64,000 nucleotides of DNA from Anastrepha obliqua. Taxonomy: Eukaryota > Arthropoda > Insecta > Diptera > Tephritidae. Shown in pieces: positions 22,612 through 35,016 of the stretch. The notes below the pieces were generated by a model that saw only the letters and a list, made by a program, of their open reading frames with translations, was not told where the DNA came from and did not search any database. Position 1 is the stretch's first letter, and every line of letters begins with the position of its first letter. The stretch lies in assembly GCF_027943255.1 (NCBI RefSeq), contig NC_072892.1:162566792-162630791 (forward strand), given 5' to 3'. The translations under genes and the position numbers were made by a program.

Positions 22612-22748
22612 GTGGCAATGCGACGTTCCCCAATCTGCTCAACAACTTCGTGCATGTCTGCATGTATTTCTATTACATGATGTCTGCCATGGGACCAGAA
22701 TACGCCAAATATCTGTGGTGGAAGAAGTATATGACTGAACTGCAAATC
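22612..22748 (+). CDS. ELO elongase, exon C
   Basis: A 137-nt exon between TTTTCGCAG (ending 22611) and the donor GTAAGT from 22749. It completes the split Gly codon and encodes 46 residues including NATFPNLLNNFVHVCMYFYY, MMSAMGPEYAKYLWWKKYMT and ELQI. HVCMYFYY fits the HxxMYxYY signature. TELQI is the first half of the TxxQxxQ signature, the rest of which should open the next exon. The exon ends in phase 0. I did not find the next exon (expected to begin with codons such as VQF) on the plus strand before 64000. Confidence 0.95.
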
Positions 22749-23689
22749 GTAAGTGCGACATAACACGAACAAATAATTAAAAAAAAAACAAGCAAATATG
22801 CAAATAAATACATAAATCTACGGTTTAGTGATAAAATATTAACAAAAAATCAATTGCGTTCTCGTCCGCACGCGAAAAAAAAGTTAAATGTATGAAAATT
22901 TGTGGTTAAAACTTGAAGAGTTGCTAAGAAAAGCTAGAATTTGAAAATCTAAACTTGGCTTCAAGTACAACGACACGAAATGTGCTAGAATTGCCAAAGG
23001 CCTGCATTGAAAAGAAAAAAAATATTCTTGGCTGAAAACGAATTAAATACAGAAAATAATATTTTGAATAATAACACAAAATTTGTAATGGACAAAACCT
23101 GTTGGAAAATTCTGTTGTAGACCAAAGAGCTGTAGCTGGCGAAGACTTAAAAAGTGGTTAAGAAAATGTAAAAAAATAACAGTCAACCGGCCAGGAAAGA
23201 CGTCAATAATTGTTGTTTACTAACAAGTACATAAATCTGATATTTACAGCCGAAAATTTAGTAAAATCAAAAAGTAAACAAAAAAGAAACAAAAACAGAA
23301 AGAAAAAGAAAACAAAAAAAAAAAACGGAAAAAAAAATTAAACAAGTTTCAATTCAATATCAGTGGATATTTGCAAACATCAGCTCTTTTTATGGAAAAT
23401 AAATTTTTAGGAAGGCACGCCTTTATTTGGCAAATTTGCTTAAAGAGAGTACCGAAATAGAGAAGGGACTATTTCCTTTCGGCGGCGCAGACGCGTGTGT
23501 TTGTGCGAGAGAAGGTTAAGCTAGGTTATAAGGGTTGCCCAGAAAGTGGGCCCACTTGGACGAAAGAAGTTTGGTTCATCCTTTGTGATTTGTGCGAGAG
23601 TAATGGTTAATGGTTAGTGGTTAATGGTTAGTGGTTAATGGTAGTAAAGGGTTGAGGTATGGGCCATTAGCACTGCGACCATATTGATC
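22749..23689. other. AT-rich intron with a 14-bp minisatellite
   Basis: No exon seen. At 23601-23643 the phrase GGTTAATGGTTAGT is repeated about three times head to tail. A purine-rich run (AAAGAAACAAAAACAG type) lies near 23270-23335. Confidence 0.5.
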
Positions 23690-24180
23690 TATTGTGCACC
23701 CTATGCTGTCTATTGACTGTTAAGTATGCTTATAAATTGTACCAGCTCCTTCTGAGGGAGTGATTGTAGGTCTTCATCTATAAGCATGAACTTGTTTAAA
23801 AACTTTTTCCTTCTATGCGTCAACCCCGCACATTCGATGATGAGATGTTCTACAGACTCATCATCTTCGCAGCAAAATCTGCAGGTGCTGGTGTTAGTTA
23901 TGCCTAATTTATGTAGGTGTTTGTTGCAGGTGAAGTGACCCGTGAGGGCGCCTGTGAGAGTGCGAATGCTCTTTTTGTTTAAGGTGAGGGCCATGTTAGC
24001 TCTTTTAGCATTGAAACTTAAGAACTTTTTGTGCCAGAGTAACATTCGAAGCTATCAATCAACGAGATTTTTTCTAACAGCTGTCGCGCCGAATGTAACT
24101 GTGCCATGCAAGAGCTTATCTTATGTAAAAAAATCTTCCATAGAGAGATCACTTACAGTTAAAGGTCTAGTACCTTAAAG
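23690..24180 (-). mobile_element. LINE 3' end (C-terminal zinc region)
   Basis: The minus-strand frame 23710-24045 (about 110 codons) reads LTGALTGHFTCNKHLHKLGI, then a CxxC...H...C knuckle (CRFCCEDDESVEHLIIEC). That is the region after RNase H in Jockey/R1-type LINE polyproteins. It ends in a stop at 23710. Upstream to about 24180 the similarity is broken by stops. It is a 5'-truncated, dead copy. Confidence 0.8.
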
Positions 24181-24199
24181 TATACTAGTTTAAGCCACA

Positions 24200-25080
24200 C
24201 TCAATTTGTTAGGTTAGGTTAAGTTGACCTGGCTGGCTGAAAGCCATCACATAGACCTATTGATCCTTAGTGCTACCAGATGGAGCTTTATGTTTCTTTG
24301 TAGTAGACAACTTGTAATACGCCTGCGTCATTTGCGAATATAAGTAAACTTTGGAGCTCTATCCCCGAGAGGCATTCTAACTAAAGCGAACCTCCTAATC
24401 ATTTTAATCTGGTTCTAGCTAACGCAGGGCAAGAACATAGAAGGTGTTCTAGCGTTTCCCTCTCTTCTAGTTCATTACAAAATCTGCAGCTATCATTGTT
24501 TGAAATTCCCATCTTGTATGCGTGTGCCGCTAAGAAATAGTACGAATCTGACGTATTTGCCTTAATTTACACATAATTTTCGCGGTTTTACAAGTGGCTA
24601 GATTATTCCACCTTCTGTCTATCCGTGTTTTCATGTCCGCAGCGATGCCATTGTATACCATATTTAAAGGTTTCAGTATGTCGTTTTCTTGCACAAATTG
24701 TCTGTAAACAGCGCTTTTGGCAATCTCATCTACGTTTCCTGCAATGCCCTTATGTCCGGGTACCCAATAGATATGCAACCGTCTGTATGCGGCTAATCTC
24801 TCTAATGCCTCCCTGCTTTTTAGAACATTTTTAGATAAAATTGCATATGAGTTTATTACTTTTATCGCCACTTGGTTGTCAACGTATATATTTATTTTGG
24901 AGTTGCTCGATGTACTTGCTAGTTCTATTTCTGCAGCCTTACCTACAGCAAAGACTTCTGCTTCAAAGATACTGCAGTGGTCAGGAAGCTTAAATAGCTG
25001 CCTGATGCCTAGCTCTACACTAAATTGGTATTCATGCCAAAATACTTGGTATGTACGCTTCTAGAGAAAAAGACGGCGAG
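24200..25080 (-). mobile_element. LINE 3' fragment with RNase H
   Basis: Minus strand. RNase H sequence begins near 25050. The conserved YWVPGHKGIAGN box lies near 24740-24770 in the open piece 24530-24871. A C-terminal knuckle follows at about 24420-24515 (CRFCNELEERETLEHLL). The 3' UTR near 24240-24300 is homologous to the end of the plus-strand LINE at 49470-49556: both have CCATCTGGTA and AGGTCTATG before the tail. It ends CAACTTAACCTAACCTAAC at 24206-24224. Dead copy. Confidence 0.8.
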
Positions 25081-25299
25081 CTCATGGTGGCTACTCTTTA
25101 GGGGCTTCAAGTAAATATGCAATATTTTTAATTTATTTTTCAACCGTCTGTTCTATTGGACTTAAAATGAGAATACGAAACAGAAATATTATTGGAATGA
25201 TTTCTTTATTATTTTTTAATTTATAATCTGGTAGATTTTTTCATGACACTTATTCACGGCATTTATTTTTATGTCCACCGGCGCTCCCATTTTTTTTTT

Positions 25300-26360
25300 T
25301 TTTTGACGGGCAGACTAGCAAGTACAGCACTCAGACACAATTAAGTCCATTGTACTGCACTCGAATTCTCTTTTTAATTTTCCTTGAATCTACCCGACCT
25401 CCAAAGAAATCTGAGTAGATCCTGTGGTGCCAAGGAACCAAGGTGGTCACTTCTTAACACATCAGTGCCAAACACATCAAGCCTGATTCGAGCGAAGGCC
25501 GGGCAGACGCACAGAAAATTGCCCTGAGATGCCCACCTTTTCAATGTGATGTGTCCATAGAAAGTGGCCCGTTATCAGTCCAGCCAGCTGCCTACACTCC
25601 TTTCTGCTTAGTGACAGAAGGATCTACGACAGTCGGTCGTAGATGACAGGTAACATCAGGTAACATCCGTTTTGTCCATTTGCAACTTCTCTCAGGCGGC
25701 CAGGCTCCCTTATTGGTTGAAGTAACCCATTTGCTAAATGCGGTTCTGATGGCTGCTGAAGGGAGTGGCAGAATGGGTTCCGAACTAAGGAAGTTGGCCT
25801 CAGAACCCATCCTAGCTAAAGAGTCAGAGGTCTCGTTACCCATGATACCCACGTGTCCCAGGACCCATGTTAGCATCAGACTATTATGTCTACCGACTTA
25901 GTTCAGCCTGGATTTAGAGGACTCGACTGCCCTTGAAGTGATTAAGGGGCTGTCTAAAGCCATGAGCTCAGCTTGGCTTTCGCTGCAGACACATATAGAT
26001 CTGTCACTTCATGTGTTTTCCACAACAAAGTTCCTCGCTTCTTGAGCAGCACACATCTTCGCTTGAAACATAGATGCCGGAACCGTGCTTGGTCCTGGAG
26101 CCATCCGTGAAAATACGAAAACGGTGGTTGCCGGGCTTCGAGTTACATGGACCATTCGACCAATCCAATTTGGGCCATATGGCATCAATGGTGGCTTGAA
26201 TATTGCAATAAAAATTGCCTCTAATACTATAACAATCTTTGGCAAGATTCCACTCCGAGACCTTAAGATATTTCATCAGAGTGAAGCCACTCCGCGTCCA
26301 GGTTCCTCTCCTGTGGGCGTATGGAGCTCAATGCATTCGATAATATTCTCAGTGTTTCTG
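25300..26360 (-). mobile_element. LINE 3' fragment with RNase H, different family
   Basis: Minus strand. The RNase H start RIFTDGSRTKHGSGIYV lies near 26050-26110. The catalytic-region sequence WVLGHVGIMGNETSDSLARM follows in the open piece 25592-25876, then TGHFLWTHHIEKVG near 25550 and a frame-shifted C-terminal end to about 25380. The frame is broken several times. A related piece of about 90 bp lies at 19313-19400 within the inverted-end element. Confidence 0.75.
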
Positions 26361-26399
26361 GAGTAAATGGAACATCGAAAATTTTGCGATAGTGTGAAA

Positions 26400-27720
26400 T
26401 TTACTAGCTATCGTCTTGTCATCCATCTGACACTCATCTGATCTCAAGCGTATGTTTGGTTGTTTGTTTGTCTAAAGCAATTCGTCTCCGGTGGTATACT
26501 GCTGCTGTTGTCACCGTTGAGTTTTTCTTTCCCAATCAATTTGTTGCAGTTTTGTCAAGATAGAGATCGCAAACGCTCTTACTGCGTCCGTTTTGACGCC
26601 GGACGAATACATGTCCTGCACAAGTCCAATCTGTATCGGCGAGTGTTCTAAGACCCTCGCGAGGAAAGCCGGATCTCTGGTAAAACGAATACAGTGGAAA
26701 GCCATATGCTCTGTAGGGGTTGACTATAAGTTGGAAGCAATCGTAATTGGTGATTAGTTGGGTGAGTTAATAGTCAGTGTCGCCAAGTCTTCTATTCCCC
26801 CACTTCTCCAGGTTCGGGACAAGTCTGTACGTCCAACGGTCTTTGGTAGACTCTTCCCATCTCCTTTGTCACTCGGTCATAGAGCGGGCTTTTGAAGTAG
26901 CTGTTTAAGCTGCCGTCGGTTTTGCTTCTTTTATCCTTCCGACAACCCAACACATATTGCGTCGCCTGAAACCGTTTTATAGGGCACATGCAATTCGTCT
27001 TGCGCTATGCCTGTGTGTCCGAAACACCTCACGCATATGGCCATTTTTCGCTTCGGCCCATATCGGCGCTACGTAGTAGAAGATTATCGAGTCAGCTACT
27101 GTTGACAATAGTCGTCTTCTTTCGCCTTGGGACCCGCCTAGGTAGGTAGATAGGCCCCTTCTGGCACTCCTCAAGTAGCACTGAAGCGCCGTTTCGATAC
27201 CATTATGAGACCTCCAACAGGCAGATATCTACAGCCAGCCAGAGGTGTTGATATAACGGAGAAGATTGATGGGACTTAGGTTGGTGCACTGCTGCAGGCT
27301 CTCGAAGAAAGGAGCACCCAGTGACATTAATCGTCTAGCTGCCAAACATTTACAGAGAAAATGCTCAATAGTCAATGGAGTTAAATGGTAACCCTAGCTT
27401 TTTCGCGTGTGTGCCGGGTAACCGGAGTTTGGAAATTGAATGGCGAGGAGTCCAAAGGACTTTCTGAGTCCTTCGTATATTGTACTGGGGCCAAAGAGCC
27501 TGCCTACGTTCGGAAGAATTCTTGTTAGTGCTCCATTGAAATTCACTGCTGTCAGGTGCTGTTTGAAGCTTAGTCTTGTGTCAACCATTACTTCCAGATA
27601 CTCGTACTTCTGGGACAATATTTCGTGATTTTCATCGTTTTCTTTCACCTACGAGCACTTAACCGGGCCGCTTCTGCTTTCTATACTACTAGCTCCAGGT
27701 CCGCATTCGTAGGCCACCGA
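26400..27720 (-). mobile_element. R1-clade LINE 3' part (RT thumb to C-terminus)
   Basis: Minus strand, in order from high to low coordinates. RT-end sequence YLEVMVDTRLSFKQHLTAVN lies near 27540-27600. Then come ALTRILPNVGRLFGP, RRRLLSTVADSIIFYYVAPIW with EA (27050-27130), and WTYRLVPNLEKWGN (near 26810-26850). The closing part is VRAFAISILTKLQQIDWERK, with a stop near 26511. This order and wording are typical of the R1 clade, whose arthropod members often insert at fixed targets, although no such target is visible here. There are multiple frameshifts. The 27170-27320 segment is repeated at 2210-2360. Confidence 0.75.
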
Positions 27721-28980
27721 TAGTTTTCATGCAACCGAAAACACACCCTATACAAGCACGTACGCAAAATGTAGAAAACTATCATGCGGCTGATGACTTC
27801 TGTGATAATGTCAATCTAACGCCACCAAGAGGCCATTGAGCAATCTTGTGTTTACTGCAAGTCAAGTTGCCGGAGCAAAGCGCATCGCGAAGTTGACTGC
27901 TAAGTCAGCCGTGGATGTATATATGGATCTGTGTGCTGTTCTTTGCTTTTATTTTTTATTTTTTTTTTTTGTTTGCCTAAATTTTGGCAAATAATTAAAT
28001 TAAATAAAATAAAGCTTGCAAGCCGCCACAAGAGTGTCATTGACAGCAGACCAACCCTCGCTGCGCTGTCGGCACTTTAAGGCGATCGTTCAGCGCTTTT
28101 GGCACCAGAAGGCGCGAGGTCGTGACGATGTAGAACCTGCTGCGGCACTTGTACCGAACGCCGGTTATGAATACCTACATACACACACACATAATTAAAT
28201 ATTTGGTTTGTACACAGTTTAAGCTGTGTGAGCACTGTTGCGAGATTCTAAGCTGCAAGTCAAGTTAAATGGCATTGGCCAAGTTTGTTTTATTTGAGTT
28301 TTTGTTGTTGGATTTTTCATTTTTTACTTTGGCAACTGTTGTTACTTTAGGTACAAATACATTTAGATCGGTTCTTGTTAACTGAATGTTATTTCAATAA
28401 ATATTTTACCAGTTTGCCGCCTTCCTTGATTTAGTGATATCGCCGTTAAAAATCAAATTTCTTTTAATGTTCTCGTTGTCATTGTACGTTTAATTGTTTC
28501 GCTTTCTAAAATCTTGCTGTTTTCGATTATTCAAAATACGTAAACAACCATTTTTCAAGCGAATTTGCATAAATATATAATAAGTACATAAGTGCACACA
28601 CATACTTATATGTTTGTATGTACAATATATGGAATATTTTCTGCGACAATCAGCGCATATTTGTGCAAGTGGAAGGGTGATCGCCTTGAATGTTTCACAT
28701 TTTTTATGAATATATGATTTTGTGCATTTATCTCGATTGATTGTTTCAAGAATTATTGTTTATGTAAATTTATTTTCTATCGTCACATGACACCGACATA
28801 AGTGTTTTTTATATTTTTGTGGCTAAAATTTTTTGAGGTTGAATGACTCGAAATAAATTTTTATAATAAATAATATTTAATATAATAAATTATTTGGCCA
28901 AACAATTTAGCCAACATTTAAGCACCCATTTTTAATACTAAATCAGAAAACTCTTGGGTCATCTTTTAAAGTTTTGTATA
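27721..28980. other. No confident feature
   Basis: A GC-richer block at 28015-28175 encodes a 60-codon plus-strand frame (RCRHFKAIVQRFWHQKARGR and onward) without a recognised family or clear splice sites. I leave it unassigned. A 10-bp inverted repeat GATAGTTTTC..GAAAACTATC lies at 27719-27785. The rest is AT-rich. Confidence 0.3.
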
Positions 28981-28989
28981 AAATTCAAA

Positions 28990-29990
28990 TCTTTATTTAA
29001 GTTGTTTCAGATTGTCGGATTTGGGCCAAATATGCACCTTTTTGTTGCATAGTTTCTTGCCTTTTCAAAGGTAGCTTCATACTGCCTCGCTCATAGAAGT
29101 CTTGTGGTCCTTCTTGGTGAAAAACTCTCGTAGCCGATTTTCAAAATCATGAAAAGAATTCTTATACCTCAGAAAGCTTTCTAAGAGAAAAATTTGGTAA
29201 TCGCTTGGTACCACGTCCGGACTATATGGTGGCTGCATTCAAACTTCCCAACCAAGCTCCCGGAGGTTTTGGCGATTCACTACAGACGTGTGTTTGGGTT
29301 GCGTTGTCCTGGTTCAAAACACAACACCTCTTCTGGTGGCCGATTCTCCCCGTTTCTGATAAATCGCTAGCTTCAAACGATCTAATTGTTTACAGTAGAG
29401 ATCTGAATTTAGTGTTTGGCACATACAAAAGCAACTCATAATAATCTATTCCTTTCCAGTCCCACCAAATACACAGTAGAACCTTCCTGGCCGTTAGTCC
29501 TCGTTTGGCCATCATTTGAGCTGCTTCATCACGCTTTGACCACGATCGTTTTCGCACAATACTGTCGTACGTAACCCATTTTTACACCCCAGTCACCACC
29601 TGTTTAAGAAATGCGTCGATTTCATTACATTTGGCCAAAGCTTCGCAGTTGGAAATTCGATCCGTCATGTTGATGTGGCACCTAAAAATCGAGCTTCTTT
29701 TTGAATCCAGCGTTATGTGAATGGTTTAAAACTATTTTATGGTCGATCTTTAGCTTCTGTGCGATGCTACGACTACTAAAATGTCGGTCAACTTCGATTA
29801 TGTCTGTGATTTTAGCGACATTTTCGACTACGAGCCTGCCTGTGCGAGGTGGACTTCAACATCAAAAATGCCTGAAGGGAATTGAAGAATCCAAAATTCA
29901 CTTAATTAGCTGTTACAGTATCGCCACAATAAACACGATTCACAGTTTCAGCGGTCAAACGTAGATCTACACAATTTATTTTATGTTATA
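28990..29990 (-). pseudogene. Mariner transposase relic
   Basis: The minus strand carries scattered pieces of a mariner catalytic domain. FLKQVVTG and WVTYDSIVRKRSWSKRDEAA lie near 29530-29620, and MAKRGLTARKVLLCIWWDWK with GI near 29440-29510. Then come a mutated NQDNATQTH second-Asp box near 29290 and a C-terminal RGSMKLPLKRQETMQQKGAYL near 29040-29110. Many stops and frameshifts make it a dead copy. It lacks a clean terminal repeat at either end. The wording fits irritans/mori-type mariners better than the Mos1-type copies here. Confidence 0.7.
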
Positions 29991-29997
29991 AAAATAA

Positions 29998-32260
29998 GTG
30001 GCAACGCCATTCAAAAACATTTTTTATTTATAACGTTCCAAACATAATATTCGTGATACCCATATCCTAGTACGCAATTCAGTTGTGAAACTATCTCTAA
30101 TTTTCAGCCAAAGAATTAGGTGGCAACGCCACAAGACATAATTCTAACTAAAATTTTCCTTTTTGCTTTGAACGCATTTTGCATTTTGAACGCTCACTTT
30201 CAACTTTAATTAAATTTTGTTATTAATTAATGTTTCTTTAATAATCTGGCAACGCTATTTAAAAATATTATTGGATTAATGCTACCATTACATTCCCATG
30301 AGTTTATACCACTTTTTAAAATTAATATATTTTTGTAAACGATTACTTTACTTCCATTCAATAGGTGGCAACACTAGCTAAAATAGTTTTTATTGAAGCT
30401 TGCTTAAACACCATTTATCTGTTCCCCATATTGGAGTATTCAAATAAAAGGTGCCATAAGTTGATACTTTTGCTAACGAAATCATGTGGCAACACCATAT
30501 AAAAATATATTTTACCTAAACTTTTTTTAAACACTTTTCATTTGATACCTTTATCTTGATAGTCAACTGAAACTTGTGATAAGTTGATATTTTTGCAATA
30601 AAATTCAGATGGCAACGCTATCAAAACAACATTTTTTTGTGTATATTTTTCTTAAAAATCCTTGCTTTGTAACTCATGATGTATTACTTATTTTCATTAT
30701 TTATTAAATTACTTTTTTTTAATACAACCAAATGGCAACTCGTTGTTAAAATGTGTTTTGAAACTATTTTTTTTTAAAGCTTGCTTAAACACCGTTTATC
30801 TGTTACCGATGTTGTGGTATTCTAGTGAAATGTGTCATAGATCGGTACTAGTGCGAACGAAATCATGTGGCAACCACATATAAATATATTTATTTCTTAA
30901 ATTTTGTTTCAATATCTTTCATTTGTTACCTTTATCTTGATAGGGAACTAAAATTTGTGATAAGTTGATATTTTTGCAATAAAATTCGGGTGGCAACACT
31001 ACAAAAATATTTTTCTTGGTACAGAATTTTCTTAAAAATACTTGCCTTGATAGCCATGATGTATTACTTATGTTTATTATTTAATAAATTACATTTTCTC
31101 TAATACAAACAGGTGGCAACACTTTGTTAAAATGTGTTTTAAAATTATTTTTTATTAAAGCTTGCTTAAACACCGTTTATCTGCTACCGATGTTGTGGTA
31201 TTCAAGTGAAATGTGTCATAAATCGCTACTAGTGCGAACGAAATCATGTGGCAACACCATATAAACATATTTTTTTCTTAAATTTTGTTTAAACACCTTT
31301 CATTTGATACGTTTATCTTGATAGTGATCTAAAATTTGTGATAAGTTGATATTTTTGCAATAAAATGCAGGTGGCAACACTATCAAAAAAAATCCTTTTT
31401 TACCATGCTGTATTACTTGTGTTTATTATTTGATAAATATTTTTTTAATACAAACAGGTGGCAACACTTTGTTAAAATGTGTTTTAAAATAATTTTTTAT
31501 AAAAGCTTGCTTAAGCACCGTTTATCTGTTACCCATGTTGTGGTATTCTAGTTAAATGTGTCATAGGCTGGTACATTTGCAAATGAAATCATGTGGTAAC
31601 ACCATATAAAAATATTTTTTTCTTCAATTTTTTAAACACTTTTCATTAGATACTATATCTTAGTATTTAACTGAAATTTATGATACCTGGCTTTTTTGTA
31701 ATAAAATACTAGTGGCAGCGCTATGAAAAAAATTATTTTTTTTATAGTTTTTTCTTAAAAATACCGGACTTGATTCCCATGCTGTATTACTTGTGCTAAT
31801 TATTTGATAAAAAAAATTTTTTAATACAAAGATATGGCAACACATTGTTAAAATGTGTTTTAAAATTAATTTTTATTAACGCTTGCTTAAACACCATGTA
31901 TATGTTCCCCATATGGTAGTACTCAAATGAGGTATGCCATAAGATGCTATTTTTCCAAACGAAATTATGTGGCAACACCATATAAAAATATTTTTTTCTT
32001 AAATTTTTTAAATCCCTTATAAAAGATATCTTTATTCATATATTTTAATATTCAACTGAAATTTCTGACATGTTACTACTTTTGTAATAAAATTTAGGTG
32101 GCAACGCTATTAAAAAAAAATTTTTGTACAGATTTTACTTTAAAAAACTTGCGTTTATAACCAAACGGTATTATTTATGCTAAATTTTTTATAAATAACT
32201 TTTTTTAATACAAACAGGTGGCAGCACATTATTAAAATCTTAGCTTTCGAAAGTACTTTC
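29998..32260. repeat. ~123-bp satellite-like array with 3-monomer higher-order unit
   Basis: Nineteen monomers each open with a GTGGCAACAC-type box. Boxes start at 29998, 30120, 30246, 30365, 30486, 30609, 30732, 30867, 30990, 31113, 31248, 31371, 31458, 31593, 31712, 31834, 31969, 32098 and 32218. From 30365 on, three monomer types alternate. Type A has GCTTGCTTAAACACC and CGAAATCATG, type B begins CATATAAA, and type C has TACTT(G/A)TG. Together they give a higher-order period of 345-384 bp. The A-to-B distance is exactly 135 in four units, and one C monomer is shortened to 87. It is non-coding and AT-rich. Confidence 0.9.
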
Positions 32261-34689
32261 GGATAGTGAAAGTTTTAGCGTTTTTAGTAGCCAAAAAAAG
32301 CCCAGATATTTAATTTTTAAATTTCTTCACACTTGAGAAGTTCACCCTGCAAAACTCAGCCGGATAATATTCAAAATGCTTGAAGATGATAAATACTTAG
32401 CCTATTTCTTAGATTTGGTTTTTTCCCTCTTTTTAAATTTTACAAAATTTTAAACAAAATCTGGCAATGCCGCCTGAATCGGCCCATCTGAGCACTTCAA
32501 TTGACTCACAACCTTCCTTGAATAGAATATATTACTCATAAATTACTGTTTTTTTCTAAGCCAGAGTGCCCGTAAATAGGTGCCATCTCTTACACATTAA
32601 ATGCGGCATTTTTTCTTGCCTAGTGAAACACCTTAAACACCACACGAAACTCTATTTTCTCCATAAATAGGCAATGTTTTCTGCCTGCCAACGATTTGGC
32701 TGCAACTTAACATTTACTCTACGCTTGAGTCACTAAGTGGTGGCATATTAAATGAAAAAAATTACCCTCTCTCCCCAACAGTGCCACTATAGCATCTCTA
32801 CTCAATTATATGGCATTCTCCCTTTTTGCATTTTTGCCTGGAAATTTGATAAACAATGGCAATTCCTATCAGTTTGTGAGGCCAATTAATGTGCCGACAG
32901 CAACAAATGGCACAGATTTGAATGATAAAATAAGAAAAGTGGCACAAAGACATACATACATACAAACAAAAATATTAACAATAAAGCAATAAATAATAAA
33001 TAAGTACGAATATTAGTTTGTTTGTGTGTGTGCATATTCTCGTTGCGAATTTTGTGGAAACAAAAGACAAAGTTGGAAAATCACCCAGCAAATAAAGCCG
33101 GTAAAGCTTACAAAAGTGCCAATAACCCGTGAACATATCGCAATTTTATTTTGTATTTTTCATTTTCTATTTCTATTGCCTCTTAAAACGAATCCGCGTA
33201 CAAAGACGTTCTATTTTGGATTTCATTTTTTCCCCCCAGACGTTCGGTGCGGCTTCGATTTTCTACTGTTTTCCGCATACGAAAACTTGCATAAATCTAC
33301 ACTTGCACAAACATACACACACAAGTACTCATGTATATATGTATATGTTTATTTGTGTATGCACTTTTCATGTATGACCACACACACACACACAATCACT
33401 TATGTCGAAAACTACTTACCGAGTGGAAGCAGTTGCAATAATGGAAGTCGTCGTAATAGTGGAAGTAGCAACACGCAACTCAGTCTTAAGCTAGATTTTG
33501 CTAATGCATTTTTGCGGTTTTCCGTTCGATTTCCACTAGTACTCTACTACCAATTCTTGTTTTTATGCAACACACAAATTCGTTTATTTTTAGTTTTTTC
33601 TATTCTTTTTTCTTGTTTGCTTTCATTTTCTTTTGGTCATTATTCTCATTATTGCGCATTTATTTACATTGGCAATTAAAGCTAAAATATTTGTATTGCT
33701 TATTTATTGTTTTTTTTTTTGCTGCTATTCGTATTTCACTTTTAGTTTCACATTTTCAATACGTCGATTACAAAATTCTTAGATTATTTACCAACATAGC
33801 GCATTCACATGGCGCACATAACATAACAGCCATTCAGCACACGCACAAATCTATGTGCTAAGTAGCATACAACCGCCATACTTATGCACTTACATGCATA
33901 TATATGTGTGTGTGTATGTATGTGGCTACAACAAACTCCTGCATGCGCTATTATTTACTAGTATGGGCGCGTGTTTGCTAAGTTTTTTTCTTCGAATCTT
34001 AAAACGACAAACCTACATGTCCGCCGCCGAGAAGTCAACGTTGTCAACGCTATAGCTTCTGAATATAAGCAACTTTAGAGCATAGCAGGCATTAAATGCA
34101 TTGCCAATACTGCAAAGCCTGTGCGCATTTTTACAATTGCAGACTATTTTCTGTATGATTCTCGAATTTTGTTTACTTCGTTACACAAGCCACTGGGCGG
34201 CATTCTTATGCACGGCATCTAACTATGCATACATACATACAAACAAATATGTCTGTATGTATAATGTGCGAAAAAGCGGAGGGATTTAATGTCGACAAAA
34301 TTTCAGCTGCACTAGCAAGAACAAGCAACTAACCACTACAGAGTAGGCATGCAGTTTTAGACCAGTAGCGATATATGCGGAATTATGCATTTACGAGTTT
34401 ATGCATAAAAAATCTACTTTGCAGAGAAAATCTACAGTAGTGCAACAAATTTCCAGCTTAACAGTGGAGTAAAAACTTGTGAAGTAGGCCAACATGTGAT
34501 GGAAGATGCAGCTATTTTTGGTGGAACTGACTTTTTTTAGTTCATGTTGATGGAAAAATAGAAAGTAGACAACTCCTGGGAATTCGAATTTTGAAAATTT
34601 ATAGCTATTAACTTTTTTCTATTATTTATTGTGGTTTCGTTAATCTGAAAAAAATTAAAGGTAAATAGGTAATTGGCCTACCGCACCCG
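32261..34689. other. Non-coding, simple-repeat-rich
   Basis: A possible degenerate further monomer of the preceding array (CTGGCAATGCC) lies near 32461. From 32600 on, the sequence looks like single-copy intron or intergenic DNA with CA/TA simple repeats (33300-33390, 33880-33925, 34226-34260). Long open frames such as 33026-33679 are rich in Phe, Ser and His from these repeats and have no family resemblance. Confidence 0.4.
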
Positions 34690-35016
34690 ATTCTGGTGCT
34701 GGGGCTGCCAGCTGATCCTCCAGCCAGATTTCCAGTTATATTAAAACAAAATAATCGCACAAATCATAAACAAAGGCTCTCAGCGGTGTTGCAACGAGAA
34801 GTCAGACAGGAACAGCCGAGCGTCAGAACGAACCGTTCATGCATCGACCACATCAACAGTCTCCGAGTTATCGTTCAACAGTCAGTTGAGTGCAGAACTC
34901 TATCTCGCCTTTATGCACTTCGAAAAAGCGTTCGAGAGATGCGGCGCTATCCGCAACGCCCTCGAGTGCTAGGGCCCACTCCCACCGAAATTGATTCAAC
35001 TCGTCCAGGCACTTCA
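34690..35016 (+). mobile_element. LINE reverse-transcriptase fragment
   Basis: The plus-strand open frame from 34696 encodes a decayed reverse-transcriptase segment. It holds INKRLSAVLQREVRQEQ-like sequence (the region before the RT finger), then RTNRSCIDHINSLRVIVQQS (near 34830-34885) and a frame-shifted FMHFEKAFE near 34910. The palm motif YADD is not reached, because the fragment is cut off by the MITE at 35010. Confidence 0.72.

Noticed and set aside
28015..28200. GC-rich 60-codon frame as an exon
   Set aside because: Neither a clear acceptor nor a donor with matching phase is present, and the end is a CA microsatellite.
33026..33679. 217-codon plus-strand frame
   Set aside because: It is rich in repeats (CA/TA runs) and Phe/Ser and has no domain or codon bias. 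It lies in simple-repeat-rich DNA and looks random.
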